Shown: positions 18,109 to 25,964, counted from the first letter of the stretch. The stretch is 64,000 bases of DNA from Flavobacteriales bacterium ALC-1 (GCA_000171875.1 ABHI01000002.1:186001-250000); one strand, 5' to 3'. Notes: a model not told the origin generated them from the sequence alone. Made by a program: numbers and translations.

Positions 18109-19661
18109 GTTTTACAAAAAAAGACCTAAATCAAATAGAAAACAAAGGATTAACCCTAAAAGATGTTGAATCCCAAGTTGAACTTTTTAAAACAGGAATA
18201 CCTTATACAAATATTGCAGAAGCTGCAACTATAGGTAATGGAATTATCACATTAGACGGTAGTTGTATAGATGAAACTATATCGTATTTTGAAAGTCAAA
18301 AAAATGGATTATCACTCTTAAAATTTGTGCCAGCATCTGGTGCTGCGACTAGAATGTTTAAGTTCTTATTTCAATTTATAAAAGAGTATAACCCTCAAAA
18401 AGAATCTTTGAATTCTTATATTAATAAGAAAAACCTTAGAGCTTTAGCTTTGTTTATGGTTGGTATTGAAAAGTTACCATTCTACAATCAGGTTATCGAA
18501 CAGTTGAAGTCTAAATCTATTGATTTTGATAGTTTATCTACAAGTGATAAAGTATTGCACTTTGTAAAGACTATGTTAGACGAAAATCAGCTGAATTATG
18601 GAAATTCACCAAAAGGATTATTACCATTCCACAAGTACAAAAGCAGTCATATTTCAACAGCTTTTGAAGAGCATTTATACGAAGCTGCTCTATATGCATC
18701 AGATGATAATAAAGCAGAACTTCATTTTACAATATCAGAACGTCATAAAGATAAATTCTCTGAAGAGTTTAGGCGTATAGAAGAATATGTAGAAGATAAT
18801 ACAGGGGTTTCATTTAATATTTCATTTTCATATCAACACGAATCTACGGATACTATTGCTGTTACACTAGATGATAAACCATTTAGAGAGGATGATGGTT
18901 CTATTTTATTTAGACCCTCTGGTCATGGAGCACTTTTAAAGAACTTAAATGCACTAGAAGCGGATGTTGTATTTATTAAGAATATTGATAATGTTGTTGT
19001 GAAGCAATACAAAGAAGAAATGGCTAAATACAAAAAAGTATTAGCTGGAATTCTTTTAAAACTTCAAACAAAAGCTTTTGAGTGTATGCGTCTTTTAGAT
19101 AAAGACTCTATGTTAGATAAAGATTTTAGTATGATCGAAGCATTTTTAGCTGATGAAATGTGTGTTAAAATTTCTGGGGAGTACAAAAAATATCTAGATA
19201 AATATAAGATTGAATATTTAAGAGAAAAACTCAATAGACCAATTAGAATCTGTGGTATTGTTAAAAATGAAGGCGAGCCAGGTGGTGGACCATTTTGGGT
19301 AAGAGATCAATTTGGAAATTTATCTTTACAAATTGTTGAGTCTGCTCAAATTAATATGAATAATAAGTGGCAAAAGGATATTCTAACAAATGCTACACAT
19401 TTTAATCCTGTTGATTTAGTTTGTGGTGTGAAGAATTATAAAGGGGAAAAGTTTAACCTTGAAAGCTTTGTGGATCATAATGCTGCTTTTATAACTAATA
19501 AAACTAAAGCAGGTAAGGACCTTAAAGCTTTAGAACTACCTGGACTTTGGAATGGTAGTATGGCATTTTGGAATACTATTTTTGTTGAAGTACCAATCAT
19601 TACTTTTAATCCTGTAAAAACGGTTAACGATTTACTAAAAGCACCACACCAAATTAAATAG
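18105..19661 (+). CDS. DUF4301 family protein, nucleotidyltransferase-like
   Basis: The 518-residue cytoplasmic protein is a DUF4301 member of unknown function. By eye it carries the landmarks of the UDPGP/GT-A nucleotidyltransferase fold: KFVPASGAATRMF (residues 73-85) resembles the glycine-rich GxGTRM loop, PKGLLPFHKY (169-178) the following lysine motif, and RPSGHGALL with DVVFIKNIDNV (270-297) the GHG...NIDN nucleotide- and metal-binding segments. RICGIVKNEGEPGGGPFWV and ELPGLWNGSMAFWNTIFVEV are further conserved-looking parts. It is coupled to the NR kinase by ATGA and is 2 bases from arfB. Nucleotidyltransfer is an inference; the substrate is unknown. Confidence 0.85.
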   Translation: MSFTKKDLNQIENKGLTLKDVESQVELFKTGIPYTNIAEAATIGNGIITLDGSCIDETISYFESQKNGLSLLKFVPASGAATRMFKFLFQFIKEYNPQKESLNSYINKKNLRALALFMVGIEKLPFYNQVIEQLKSKSIDFDSLSTSDKVLHFVKTMLDENQLNYGNSPKGLLPFHKYKSSHISTAFEEHLYEAALYASDDNKAELHFTISERHKDKFSEEFRRIEEYVEDNTGVSFNISFSYQHESTDTIAVTLDDKPFREDDGSILFRPSGHGALLKNLNALEADVVFIKNIDNVVVKQYKEEMAKYKKVLAGILLKLQTKAFECMRLLDKDSMLDKDFSMIEAFLADEMCVKISGEYKKYLDKYKIEYLREKLNRPIRICGIVKNEGEPGGGPFWVRDQFGNLSLQIVESAQINMNNKWQKDILTNATHFNPVDLVCGVKNYKGEKFNLESFVDHNAAFITNKTKAGKDLKALELPGLWNGSMAFWNTIFVEVPIITFNPVKTVNDLLKAPHQIK

Positions 19662-19663
19662 TT

Positions 19664-20068
19664 GTGGATGCAGAACTACTTAAATCCGAATTAACTTATA
19701 AATATGTTCGAAGCTCAGGAAGCGGAGGCCAGCATGTTAACAAAGTATCTTCAAAAGCAGAATTGTATTTCAATCTTGAAAAATCACAAGTTTTTAACGA
19801 CGATGAAAGACTAAAACTCTTAGAATTTTTTAAAAATCGATTAAATAAAGATGGTGTTTTAGTGTTGACTTGCGATGAAAGTCGAAGTCAGTTTAGAAAC
19901 AAATCCATAGTTACTCAACGTTTCTTAGAATTAACAGAAGAAGGTTTAAAAGAGGAAAAAGAACGAAAATCTACAAAAATCCCAAAAGCCGTAAAACGAA
20001 AGCGTTTGGCTAACAAACGTAAAAATTCTGAAAAGAAAGCCAATCGTAAAAAGCCAGATATTGATTAA
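19664..20068 (+). CDS. arfB: Alternative ribosome-rescue factor ArfB (YaeJ-like peptidyl-tRNA hydrolase)
   Basis: The 134-residue protein has the release-factor catalytic motif GGQ at residues 21-23 within RSSGSGGQHVNKVSSKAE, and a basic disordered C-terminal tail (KIPKAVKRKRLANKRKNSEK) that in ArfB enters the empty mRNA channel of a stalled ribosome. It hydrolyses peptidyl-tRNA on ribosomes stalled on non-stop mRNA without needing a stop codon. Length matches the family (about 130-140). A GTG at 19664, 2 bases after the DUF4301 stop, is the most likely start. It is the last gene of the operon; the TPP-regulated unit begins just downstream. Confidence 0.95.
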   Translation: MDAELLKSELTYKYVRSSGSGGQHVNKVSSKAELYFNLEKSQVFNDDERLKLLEFFKNRLNKDGVLVLTCDESRSQFRNKSIVTQRFLELTEEGLKEEKERKSTKIPKAVKRKRLANKRKNSEKKANRKKPDID

Positions 20069-20084
20069 AAATAATTAATATTAA

Positions 20085-20114
20085 TTTGTCAGTTATCATT
20101 TCTTATTATCTTTG
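20085..20114 (+). promoter_or_regulatory. Promoter of the TPP-riboswitch transcript
   Basis: TTTG at 20085-20088 and TATCTTTG at 20107-20114 are separated by 18 bases and fit the Bacteroidota -33/-7 consensus (TTTG, TAnnTTTG). Transcription would start about 20120, immediately before the riboswitch aptamer. Confidence 0.75.
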
Positions 20115-20121
20115 CAGCGTT

Positions 20122-20200
20122 CTCAAAAAGGGGTGCCAATAAGTGGCTGAGATCATACCCATTGAACCTGAGCAGGTAATGCTGCTAAGGAATTTACAGA
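20122..20200 (+). promoter_or_regulatory. TPP riboswitch (THI element)
   Basis: The conserved aptamer blocks are present in order: GGGGTGCC (20130-20137), GGCTGAGATCATACCC (20145-20160), TTGAACCTGAGCAGGTAAT (20162-20180) and GCTAAGGAA (20184-20192). The helices read as the P2 (GTGCC/GGC) and P4-P5 arms of the thiamin pyrophosphate aptamer. No run of T or strong terminator stem follows before the TonB receptor start at 20302, so translational control or a Bacteroidota-specific expression platform is more likely. In Bacteroidota such elements are known ahead of thiamin-uptake TonB receptors. Confidence 0.95.
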
Positions 20201-20301
20201 TAACTTGTTATGTTAAACATGTTTTAGCATTTCAATTATCAAAACATAATTATTAACCAAGAATAATAACCTCTTTTTATTCGATTATAAACTATAGTCG
20301 T

Positions 20302-22518
20302 ATGAAAATTTTATTCAAAAATCTGCAGAAAAACAATAGGCAGAGATTAACACTTTTCATTTTTTTTATTAGTCTTTGTTCAATTTATGGGCAAGAAAAA
20401 CAACAAGATTCAACAAAAGTCGAAAAACTAGACGAAGTCTTAGTAAAGGCAGTACGTGTAAATGCTAAATCACCTATTACACATTCTAACGTTACCAAAA
20501 AACAAATTGCTAAGCGAAACTTAGGACAAGACATTCCTGTGCTTTTAAATTTTTTACCTTCAGTTGTTACAACTACAGATGCAGGAGCTGGTGTTGGTTA
20601 CACAGGTATTAGAGTTAGAGGTGTAAGTGCACAGTCAACAAACATTACCATTAACGGAATTCCATACAACGATGCCGAATCGTTAGGAACATTCTGGGTC
20701 AATTTAGGTGATTTTGCCTCATCAGTAGAAAGTTTACAACTACAACGTGGAGTGGGGACATCTACTAACGGTTCTGGTGCATTTGGTGCAAGTATTAACG
20801 TATTAACTGATGCCGTTTCTAAAGATGCATCTGGTGAGATTTCTAATTCTTTTGGAAGTTATAATACCAGAAAACATACAGCAAAATTCAGTACTGGCTT
20901 AATGAATGACCATTTCGAAATTGCTGGTCGTTTATCAAATATCGCTTCAGATGGTTATGTAGACAGAGCTTCATCTGACTTAAAATCGTATTTCCTTCAA
21001 GGCTCTTATGTTGATAATAACACCTTGATAAAAGCTATAACTTTTGGAGGTAAAGAAGTAACCTATCAATCTTGGAACGGCTTAGAAGATTTAGATAAAT
21101 TAGAAAACGACCGAACTTATAATACTGCTGGTGAATATGAAGATGATGATGGCAATACACAATTTTACGATAATGAAGTCGATAATTATAATCAAGATCA
21201 TTACCAATTGCATTGGAATCAACGTTACAATAATAATTGGTCAACGACTCTAGGTTTAAATTACACCTATGGCCGTGGTTATTTTGAACAATACAAAGAA
21301 GATGAAGATTTTAACGATTATAATTTTGAAGACATTACTATTGGAGGAGAAACTATTAATACTACAGATTTAATTCGTCGTCGATGGTTAGATAACGATT
21401 TTTATGTATTTAATGTTAATGCCAATTACAAAGACAATAATCTCAACTTAATTTTTGGAGGTTCTTACAGTCATTATGATGGAGACCATTTTGGTGAAGT
21501 GATTTGGGCAGAATTTGCAAGTCAAAGCGAAATTAGAGATCGCTATTATAATGGTAACAGTAAAAAGAATGATCTTTCTATTTTTTCAAAAGCTAACTAC
21601 AGATTAAATGATAAAGTGAGCTTGTATGGAGATTTGCAAGTAAGAAACGTTACGTATAAAACGACAGGGACAACTTCAGATATTGTTGAGTTTACAGTAG
21701 ATAAAGATTTTACATTTTTTAACCCTAAAGCAGGAATTACATACGATTTAAATTCAGACAATAGCTTATATTTCTCTTACGCTAGAGCTAATAGAGAACC
21801 TAATAGAACTGATTTTGAAAGTAATCCAAATATAGAATCTGAGCAATTAAATGACTTTGAATTGGGTTGGAGGCACAAAAAAGGAAACTTTGCATTTAAT
21901 GCCAATGCTTACTATATGCTTTATAATGAACAATTGGTACTTTCTGGTCAATTGGATGATGTAGGAAACCCAATTAGAACCAATAGTGGTAAAAGTTACC
22001 GTTTAGGTATAGAGTTAGAGGCTATAATCCCTGTAACTTCAAAGTTGACTTTGCAACCTAACATGACTATAAGCACTAATAAAAATAAAGAAACCATTAT
22101 TCCTTTTGATGGTGAATTGCAAAATCTGGGTAAAACAGACATCTCTTTTTCACCAAATTTGGTAGCTGCTAATGCCATCGTTTTTCAACCTATAAGAGAC
22201 TTTCAAATTGCATTATTAAGTAAATATGTTGGTGAGCAATTTATGAGCAATACTGAGGCAAAATCTTCAAAATTAGATAGTTATTTTATTAATGATTTTA
22301 ATTTGAGTTATACATTAAATACTAAATCTATTTTCGATTCCATAGTATTTACAGGTTTAGTAAATAATATGTTTAATGTAAAATATATTTCTAATGGGTA
22401 TTACTATACGTATGATGATACGTGGTCTAATCCAGGAACAATCTCAACTATAGAAGGTGCTGGTTTTTATCCGCAAGCAACCACTAACTTTTTGCTTGGA
22501 ATGACATTTAAGTTTTAA
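20302..22518 (+). CDS. TonB-dependent outer-membrane receptor, probably for thiamin
   Basis: The 738-residue receptor has a signal sequence ending near IYGQEKQ, a TonB-box-like segment EKLDEVLVKAVRV, a plug domain (about 60-180: IPVLLNFLPSVV, GIRVRGVSAQSTNITINGIP, SLQLQRGVGTSTNGSGAFG) and a 22-strand-type barrel ending in LLGMTFKF. It has no carboxypeptidase-like N-terminal domain, unlike the second receptor in this window. Control by a TPP riboswitch 100 bases upstream strongly suggests import of thiamin or a thiamin precursor across the outer membrane, powered by TonB-ExbBD. The inner-membrane partner could be the nearby Pnu protein, which is transcribed in the preceding operon. Ligand assignment is inferred from regulation. 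Confidence 0.92.
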   Translation: MKILFKNLQKNNRQRLTLFIFFISLCSIYGQEKQQDSTKVEKLDEVLVKAVRVNAKSPITHSNVTKKQIAKRNLGQDIPVLLNFLPSVVTTTDAGAGVGYTGIRVRGVSAQSTNITINGIPYNDAESLGTFWVNLGDFASSVESLQLQRGVGTSTNGSGAFGASINVLTDAVSKDASGEISNSFGSYNTRKHTAKFSTGLMNDHFEIAGRLSNIASDGYVDRASSDLKSYFLQGSYVDNNTLIKAITFGGKEVTYQSWNGLEDLDKLENDRTYNTAGEYEDDDGNTQFYDNEVDNYNQDHYQLHWNQRYNNNWSTTLGLNYTYGRGYFEQYKEDEDFNDYNFEDITIGGETINTTDLIRRRWLDNDFYVFNVNANYKDNNLNLIFGGSYSHYDGDHFGEVIWAEFASQSEIRDRYYNGNSKKNDLSIFSKANYRLNDKVSLYGDLQVRNVTYKTTGTTSDIVEFTVDKDFTFFNPKAGITYDLNSDNSLYFSYARANREPNRTDFESNPNIESEQLNDFELGWRHKKGNFAFNANAYYMLYNEQLVLSGQLDDVGNPIRTNSGKSYRLGIELEAIIPVTSKLTLQPNMTISTNKNKETIIPFDGELQNLGKTDISFSPNLVAANAIVFQPIRDFQIALLSKYVGEQFMSNTEAKSSKLDSYFINDFNLSYTLNTKSIFDSIVFTGLVNNMFNVKYISNGYYYTYDDTWSNPGTISTIEGAGFYPQATTNFLLGMTFKF

Positions 22519-22955
22519 TTAGTAACCAAAAACGTATTATTCCCAATATCCTCAACCCTGTATGGCTGCAACGTACAGGGTTGTATGTTTTCGCCAAATC
22601 CTAAACCAGTAATCAAACTATATTCATTAGCGTCTTCACAACCACAAACTACAATATCACCAATACCAGAATCCGTCAACGTAGAACATGCCGTTGGTTG
22701 ATGGCTAGGATCTGCTGCATCCCATGCATAAAGGTCAGAAGCTGTTGCACGCCATAACCAAATACCATTATTCCCTTGTCCAGGAACATATACACCATTG
22801 TTTGTAAATTGTAGTTGACTAAACTGAGGTAAATTAGTATTTACTGTTAAGTTTACTCCAGCATCAAATAAGAAGTTACAATTGCTTCTATCACTATCGT
22901 CTCCTCCACAAGAACATAACAGGAGTAAAAGGATTAGGGCTGTTTTTTTCATCAT
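22515..22955 (-). CDS. Small lipoprotein with a Rieske-like layout lacking the His ligands
   Basis: From the ATG at 22955 the product is 146 residues with a lipobox (ALILLLLLCSCGGDDSD). The body reads FLFDAGVNLTVNTNLPQFSQ, GIWLWRATASDLYAWDAADP, then HQPTACSTL, IVVCGCEDANEYSLITG and QPYRVEDIG. I associate this pattern with flavobacterial lipoproteins that resemble Rieske ferredoxin domains, but the CxH...CxxH iron-sulfur ligands are replaced (ACS and CGC), so a 2Fe-2S cluster is doubtful. The stop overlaps the stop of the convergent receptor by 4 bases (TTAA). Function unknown. Confidence 0.68.
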   Translation of the reverse strand: MMKKTALILLLLLCSCGGDDSDRSNCNFLFDAGVNLTVNTNLPQFSQLQFTNNGVYVPGQGNNGIWLWRATASDLYAWDAADPSHQPTACSTLTDSGIGDIVVCGCEDANEYSLITGLGFGENIQPCTLQPYRVEDIGNNTFLVTN

Positions 22956-23007
22956 CAAATTTTGAATTGCAATTTACAATTAATTCAACTATACCGTAAA
23001 TATTTTG

Positions 23008-23015
23008 TATATTTG
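23008..23015 (+). promoter_or_regulatory. Promoter -7 box of greA
   Basis: TATATTTG matches the Bacteroidota TAnnTTTG consensus. No clear -33 TTTG lies 19-21 bases upstream. The transcript would start near 23022, exactly at a terminator-like hairpin. Confidence 0.55.
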
Positions 23016-23021
23016 CATAGT

Positions 23022-23048
23022 AATCTCGTCAGCGCGAGATTTTTTTTA
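23022..23048 (+). terminator. Terminator-like hairpin at the 5' end of the greA leader
   Basis: AATCTCG and CGAGATT pair around a TCAGCG loop and are followed by an unbroken run of T (23041-23047). It lies after the predicted promoter and 45 bases ahead of the greA start, so it would either stabilise the 5' end or terminate some transcripts early. It is not needed to end the upstream minus-strand gene, which is transcribed away. Confidence 0.6.
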
Positions 23049-23092
23049 TTCTGAACAAATATCAGAATATTAATAAGTAAAACGAATGAATT

Positions 23093-23566
23093 ATGAGTAA
23101 AGTATCTTATTACACAGCTGAAGGATTAAAAAAGCTTAGAGAAGAACTAAGTCAATTAAAAGATATAGAGCGTCCAAAGGCCTCACAAGCGATTGCTGAA
23201 GCTAGAGATAAAGGCGATTTAAGTGAAAATGCAGAATACGATGCTGCTAAAGAGGCACAAGGTATGTTAGAGATGAAAATTTCTAAAATGGAAGAGACTT
23301 TGGCAGGAGCTCGTGTTATTGACGAATCTCAATTAGATACTTCTAAAGTGTTAGCATTATCAATAGTTAAGATAAAAAATCAAATGAATGGTATGGAAAT
23401 GACCTATACTTTGGTTGCAGAAAGTGAAGCAGATTTAGCTTCAGGGAAAATTTCTGTTAACTCACCTATTGGTAAGGGCTTACTAGGGAAATCTGTTGGT
23501 GACACTGCAGAGATACAAGTTCCTAATGGCACAATGAAATTTGATATATTAGAAATTTCTAGATAA
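23093..23566 (+). CDS. greA: Transcription elongation factor GreA
   Basis: The 157-residue factor enters the RNA polymerase secondary channel and stimulates cleavage of backtracked RNA. It shows the GreA N-terminal coiled coil with the acidic tip ARDKGDLSENAEYDAAKEAQ (Asp and Glu that hold the catalytic magnesium, about residues 38-57) and the C-terminal FKBP-like domain (SVGDTAEIQVPNGTMKFDIL). Length matches the family. It is preceded by a promoter-like TATATTTG and a leader hairpin with a T run, and followed by two hairpins, so it forms its own transcription unit. Confidence 0.96.
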   Translation: MSKVSYYTAEGLKKLREELSQLKDIERPKASQAIAEARDKGDLSENAEYDAAKEAQGMLEMKISKMEETLAGARVIDESQLDTSKVLALSIVKIKNQMNGMEMTYTLVAESEADLASGKISVNSPIGKGLLGKSVGDTAEIQVPNGTMKFDILEISR

Positions 23567-23569
23567 TAA

Positions 23570-23638
23570 ATTCTTGTCTTCGCAAGAATCTATCTTTTAT
23601 ATTATAGTTTAAAGATTCCTTTCTCAAGGAATCTTTTT
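23570..23638 (+). terminator. Tandem hairpins ending the greA transcript
   Basis: The first hairpin (23570-23589) pairs ATTCTTG with CAAGAAT around TCTTCG. The second (23611-23638) pairs AAAGATTCCTT with AAGGAATCTTT around TCTC and is followed by more T, which makes it a good intrinsic terminator. The first resembles short dispersed palindromes of flavobacterial intergenic regions. Confidence 0.8.
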
Positions 23639-23663
23639 ATCTTTATGAGATATTCTTTAATCT

Positions 23664-24056
23664 ATGGCTACACTTTTTACAAAAATCATTAATGGCGAAA
23701 TTCCATCATATAAAGTAGCTGAGACAGATGATTTTTATGCGTTTTTAGATATCAATCCAAACTCAAAAGGGCATACGCTTTGTATTCCAAAAAAAGAGGT
23801 TAATAAAATTTTTGATTTAGACGAAACAGCTTACACTGCATTAATGCAATTTTCAAGACGTGTAGCATTAGCATTAGAAAAATCTGTACCATGTGAGCGT
23901 ATTGGCATGTCAGTTATTGGTTTAGAGGTACCTCATGTACATGTCCATTTAATTCCATTACACACTATGGAAAATGCACGTTTTACACATAAAGAAAAAT
24001 TAGAACCTGAAGAGTTTGAAGCACTAGCTTATAAAATTGCTTCTCATTTTAGCTAA
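23664..24056 (+). CDS. HIT family (Hint-type) nucleotide hydrolase
   Basis: The 130-residue protein carries the histidine triad HVHVHLIPL (His91, His93, His95) with the upstream NPNSKGHTLCIPKKEV segment of the Hint branch. Family members hydrolyse adenosine 5'-phosphoramidates and related aminoacyl-adenylates, and the protein is cytoplasmic. Length is as expected. The ATG at 23664 follows the greA terminator. Its stop TAA overlaps the convergent zinc-ribbon gene stop (CTAA, 24053-24056). The physiological substrate is unknown. Confidence 0.93.
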   Translation: MATLFTKIINGEIPSYKVAETDDFYAFLDINPNSKGHTLCIPKKEVNKIFDLDETAYTALMQFSRRVALALEKSVPCERIGMSVIGLEVPHVHVHLIPLHTMENARFTHKEKLEPEEFEALAYKIASHFS

Positions 24057-24409
24057 AATGAGATGACTCCTGTAGAAAATAATACAATACCAACTAACAA
24101 TAGTAAATCAACAATAATAATTACCCAAGCTAAAGGCTTTAGTTTTATTGATTTGGGTTTGGGCTGTAAAGCACGTTTTTGATATTCTACAACACGTTCT
24201 ATATCATCAGTCCATTGAATTGGAAAAATCTGTGTATTGCAATTCATACAGTGCATTTCATTAACTACTTCATTAGTAATTGCCTTATAAAATGCATTTT
24301 CAATAAATTTTTGTTTAAAAGTGAGTTCTATACCATCATTAGAGTAACATTCAGGACAATTATTACTTAACCTAGCTTCTTTTAAAGTAAAAAATCTTGA
24401 TGAACTCAT
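24053..24409 (-). CDS. Zinc-ribbon membrane protein, function unknown
   Basis: From the ATG at 24409 the product is 118 residues. Two cysteine pairs (NCPECYSND near residue 18 and HCMNCNTQ near residue 53) would bind a zinc ion in a ribbon, and the C-terminus is a single membrane span (PLAWVIIIVDLLLLVGIVLF). The short basic linker PKPKSIKLKP precedes the span. It probably faces the cytoplasm as a tail-anchored protein. It is not part of a clear operon; the histidine kinase upstream is 83 bases away. No function is known to me. Confidence 0.7.
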   Translation of the reverse strand: MSSSRFFTLKEARLSNNCPECYSNDGIELTFKQKFIENAFYKAITNEVVNEMHCMNCNTQIFPIQWTDDIERVVEYQKRALQPKPKSIKLKPLAWVIIIVDLLLLVGIVLFSTGVISF

Positions 24410-24450
24410 ATTCAAATTTAAAATAATTTTTCTAAATCAATTTTTTATTT

Positions 24451-24478
24451 GACATTCTTAGCTACACTCAGAATAACA
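24451..24478 (-). repeat. Degenerate copy of the dispersed TCATTC...GAAGAATCTC repeat
   Basis: Read on the minus strand this segment is TGTTATTCTGAG then TGTAGCTAAGAATGTC, which aligns with the two repeats inside leuS (GTCATTCAGAGC, AGCGAAGAATCTC). It lies between the zinc-ribbon gene and the histidine kinase gene. Confidence 0.5.
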
Positions 24479-24491
24479 TAGAAATTCGGCT

Positions 24492-25682
24492 CTATGCTTG
24501 TTTCAACATAATCTGAATTGTCGTACCCTTACCTATTTCAGAGTTAAGCACTTTTATTTTTCCATCGTGATAATCTTCGATAATACGTTTTGCTAAAGAC
24601 AACCCAAGTCCCCAACCACGCTTTTTGGTTGTAAAACCTGGTTCAAAAATCTTAGTAAAAGATGATTTTGAAATTCCTTTACCTGTATCAGATATATTAA
24701 TAAAAACTTGTTTTTCTGTTTGTTTAAGCTCTAGTTTTAAATCACCTTTTCCTTTCATGGCATCAATAGCATTCTTAACTAAATTTTCTATCGTCCAACT
24801 ATAGAGTTGTGCATTTAGATTAACAGATATCTCTCTTTCTGGAAATAGGCTTTCAAAATTAATAAGTTTAGAGGATCTCGATTTTAAATAATCATAAGAG
24901 GATTTAGTAGCTTCAACTATATTCACTTTTTCTAAAGTTGGAGCAGAACCTATTTTACTAAAACGCTCAGTTATGGTTTGTAAACGGTCAATATCCTTTT
25001 CAATTTCAACAATATAGTCTGGATTTATATGTTCAGATTTTAATATTTCTGTCCAACCTACTAGGGAAGATAATGGTGTACCTATTTGGTGTGCGGTTTC
25101 CTTTGCCATGCCAGTCCAAAGTTTATTTTGTTCTGCATTTTTTGAGCTTCGGTAGAAGAAATAAACGACTGCAGCAAAGAGTAGAATTATTAATAAAAGT
25201 GCTAAAGGATAATATTTTAATTTATTTAATAAAGGAGAGTTTCCATAATACAATGTTTTGTTTTGATTTTTTAAAACAAACGGATCGTTCTCTCTTCCAT
25301 ATTTTGTAATCAATTTTAAACGATTGTTATATACAAAAGAAGAATCTACTACTTCTTGTATAGAATCATTTTCTGCTTTATAATGTGTAATATTTCTATG
25401 ACTTTCAATATTATTGTTTTTATTGTCAATCAATAGCATAGGTGTAGTTATGGTAGAGTCTAAAACAATAAAACTAACTACATCGTTAAAAGTAGGATTC
25501 GGACTGTTTAAATCTTTTATATATTCATTATAAGCATATGTCCAACTTTCCATTTTCGCACGCTCTTCAGCCTTAAAATATTGAAAAAACACATATGTAT
25601 TCCACAGAATAAGCGAAACAATAATAAAAGATGAAATAATGATAATCCAGCGGATTACATTTCGGTTTAAACTAAAGGCCAT
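24492..25682 (-). CDS. Membrane-bound sensor histidine kinase
   Basis: The 396-residue kinase has two membrane spans (about 11-33 and 158-177) flanking a roughly 125-residue periplasmic sensor region with no motif that I recognise. The cytoplasmic part shows the H-box MAKETAHQIGTPLSSL with His198, the N-box ENLVKNAIDAMKG, the G1 box DTGKGI and the G2 box GWGLGLSLAKRI. It has no obvious HAMP domain and no response regulator gene is adjacent, so it is an orphan kinase here. The upstream region holds a 105-bp inverted repeat element that could lie in its leader or promoter. Confidence 0.93.
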   Translation of the reverse strand: MAFSLNRNVIRWIIIISSFIIVSLILWNTYVFFQYFKAEERAKMESWTYAYNEYIKDLNSPNPTFNDVVSFIVLDSTITTPMLLIDNKNNNIESHRNITHYKAENDSIQEVVDSSFVYNNRLKLITKYGRENDPFVLKNQNKTLYYGNSPLLNKLKYYPLALLLIILLFAAVVYFFYRSSKNAEQNKLWTGMAKETAHQIGTPLSSLVGWTEILKSEHINPDYIVEIEKDIDRLQTITERFSKIGSAPTLEKVNIVEATKSSYDYLKSRSSKLINFESLFPEREISVNLNAQLYSWTIENLVKNAIDAMKGKGDLKLELKQTEKQVFINISDTGKGISKSSFTKIFEPGFTTKKRGWGLGLSLAKRIIEDYHDGKIKVLNSEIGKGTTIQIMLKQA

Positions 25683-25735
25683 TGGTCAGTGCAATTTCTT
25701 TTTTAAATATACTAAAACGTGTAGGTTTAATGGAA

Positions 25736-25840
25736 TTTATACTTGTTATTTTTTTCTTAATGAAGGCGAAATTTTCAAGCATAGCATTAGCTATGGTTTA
25801 AAATTTAAACGTACAGAAAAAAGAAAAGAACAAGTATAAA
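25736..25840. repeat. 105-bp imperfect inverted repeat element
   Basis: The outer ends TTTATACTTGTT and AACAAGTATAAA are exact inverted copies, and the arms stay similar inward (T-rich tract, then AAATTTT on the left and AAAATTT on the right) to a perfect centre CATAGC-ATTA-GCTATG at 25781-25796. The left arm contains GAAGGCG and the right arm CGTACAG, which do not pair. It sits in the 283-base gap between the divergent histidine kinase and flavin reductase genes. It looks like a mobile palindromic (MITE- or REP-like) unit. No open reading frame of significance lies within it. Confidence 0.75.
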
Positions 25841-25914
25841 GACTGAAAAACTATTCGCTTTAGTATAGAATGTAAAACTGTTAATAATATTGTACTTCAA
25901 TGTGGATAAATTAC

Positions 25915-25945
25915 TTTCTCTTGCTACCTAATATATTTATATTTG
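25915..25945 (+). promoter_or_regulatory. Promoter of the flavin reductase gene
   Basis: TTTC at 25915-25918 and TATATTTG at 25938-25945 are 19 bases apart, close to the Bacteroidota TTTG-N19-TAnnTTTG pattern. The predicted start near 25952 leaves a leader of about 13 bases. Confidence 0.6.
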
Positions 25946-25964
25946 TTGAATATCAGATGACTAG

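Noticed and set aside
25639..25839. Plus-strand 66-codon ORF across the 105-bp inverted repeat
   Set aside because: It starts inside the histidine kinase gene and runs through the palindrome; the translation is AT-rich, low-complexity and has no family signal.
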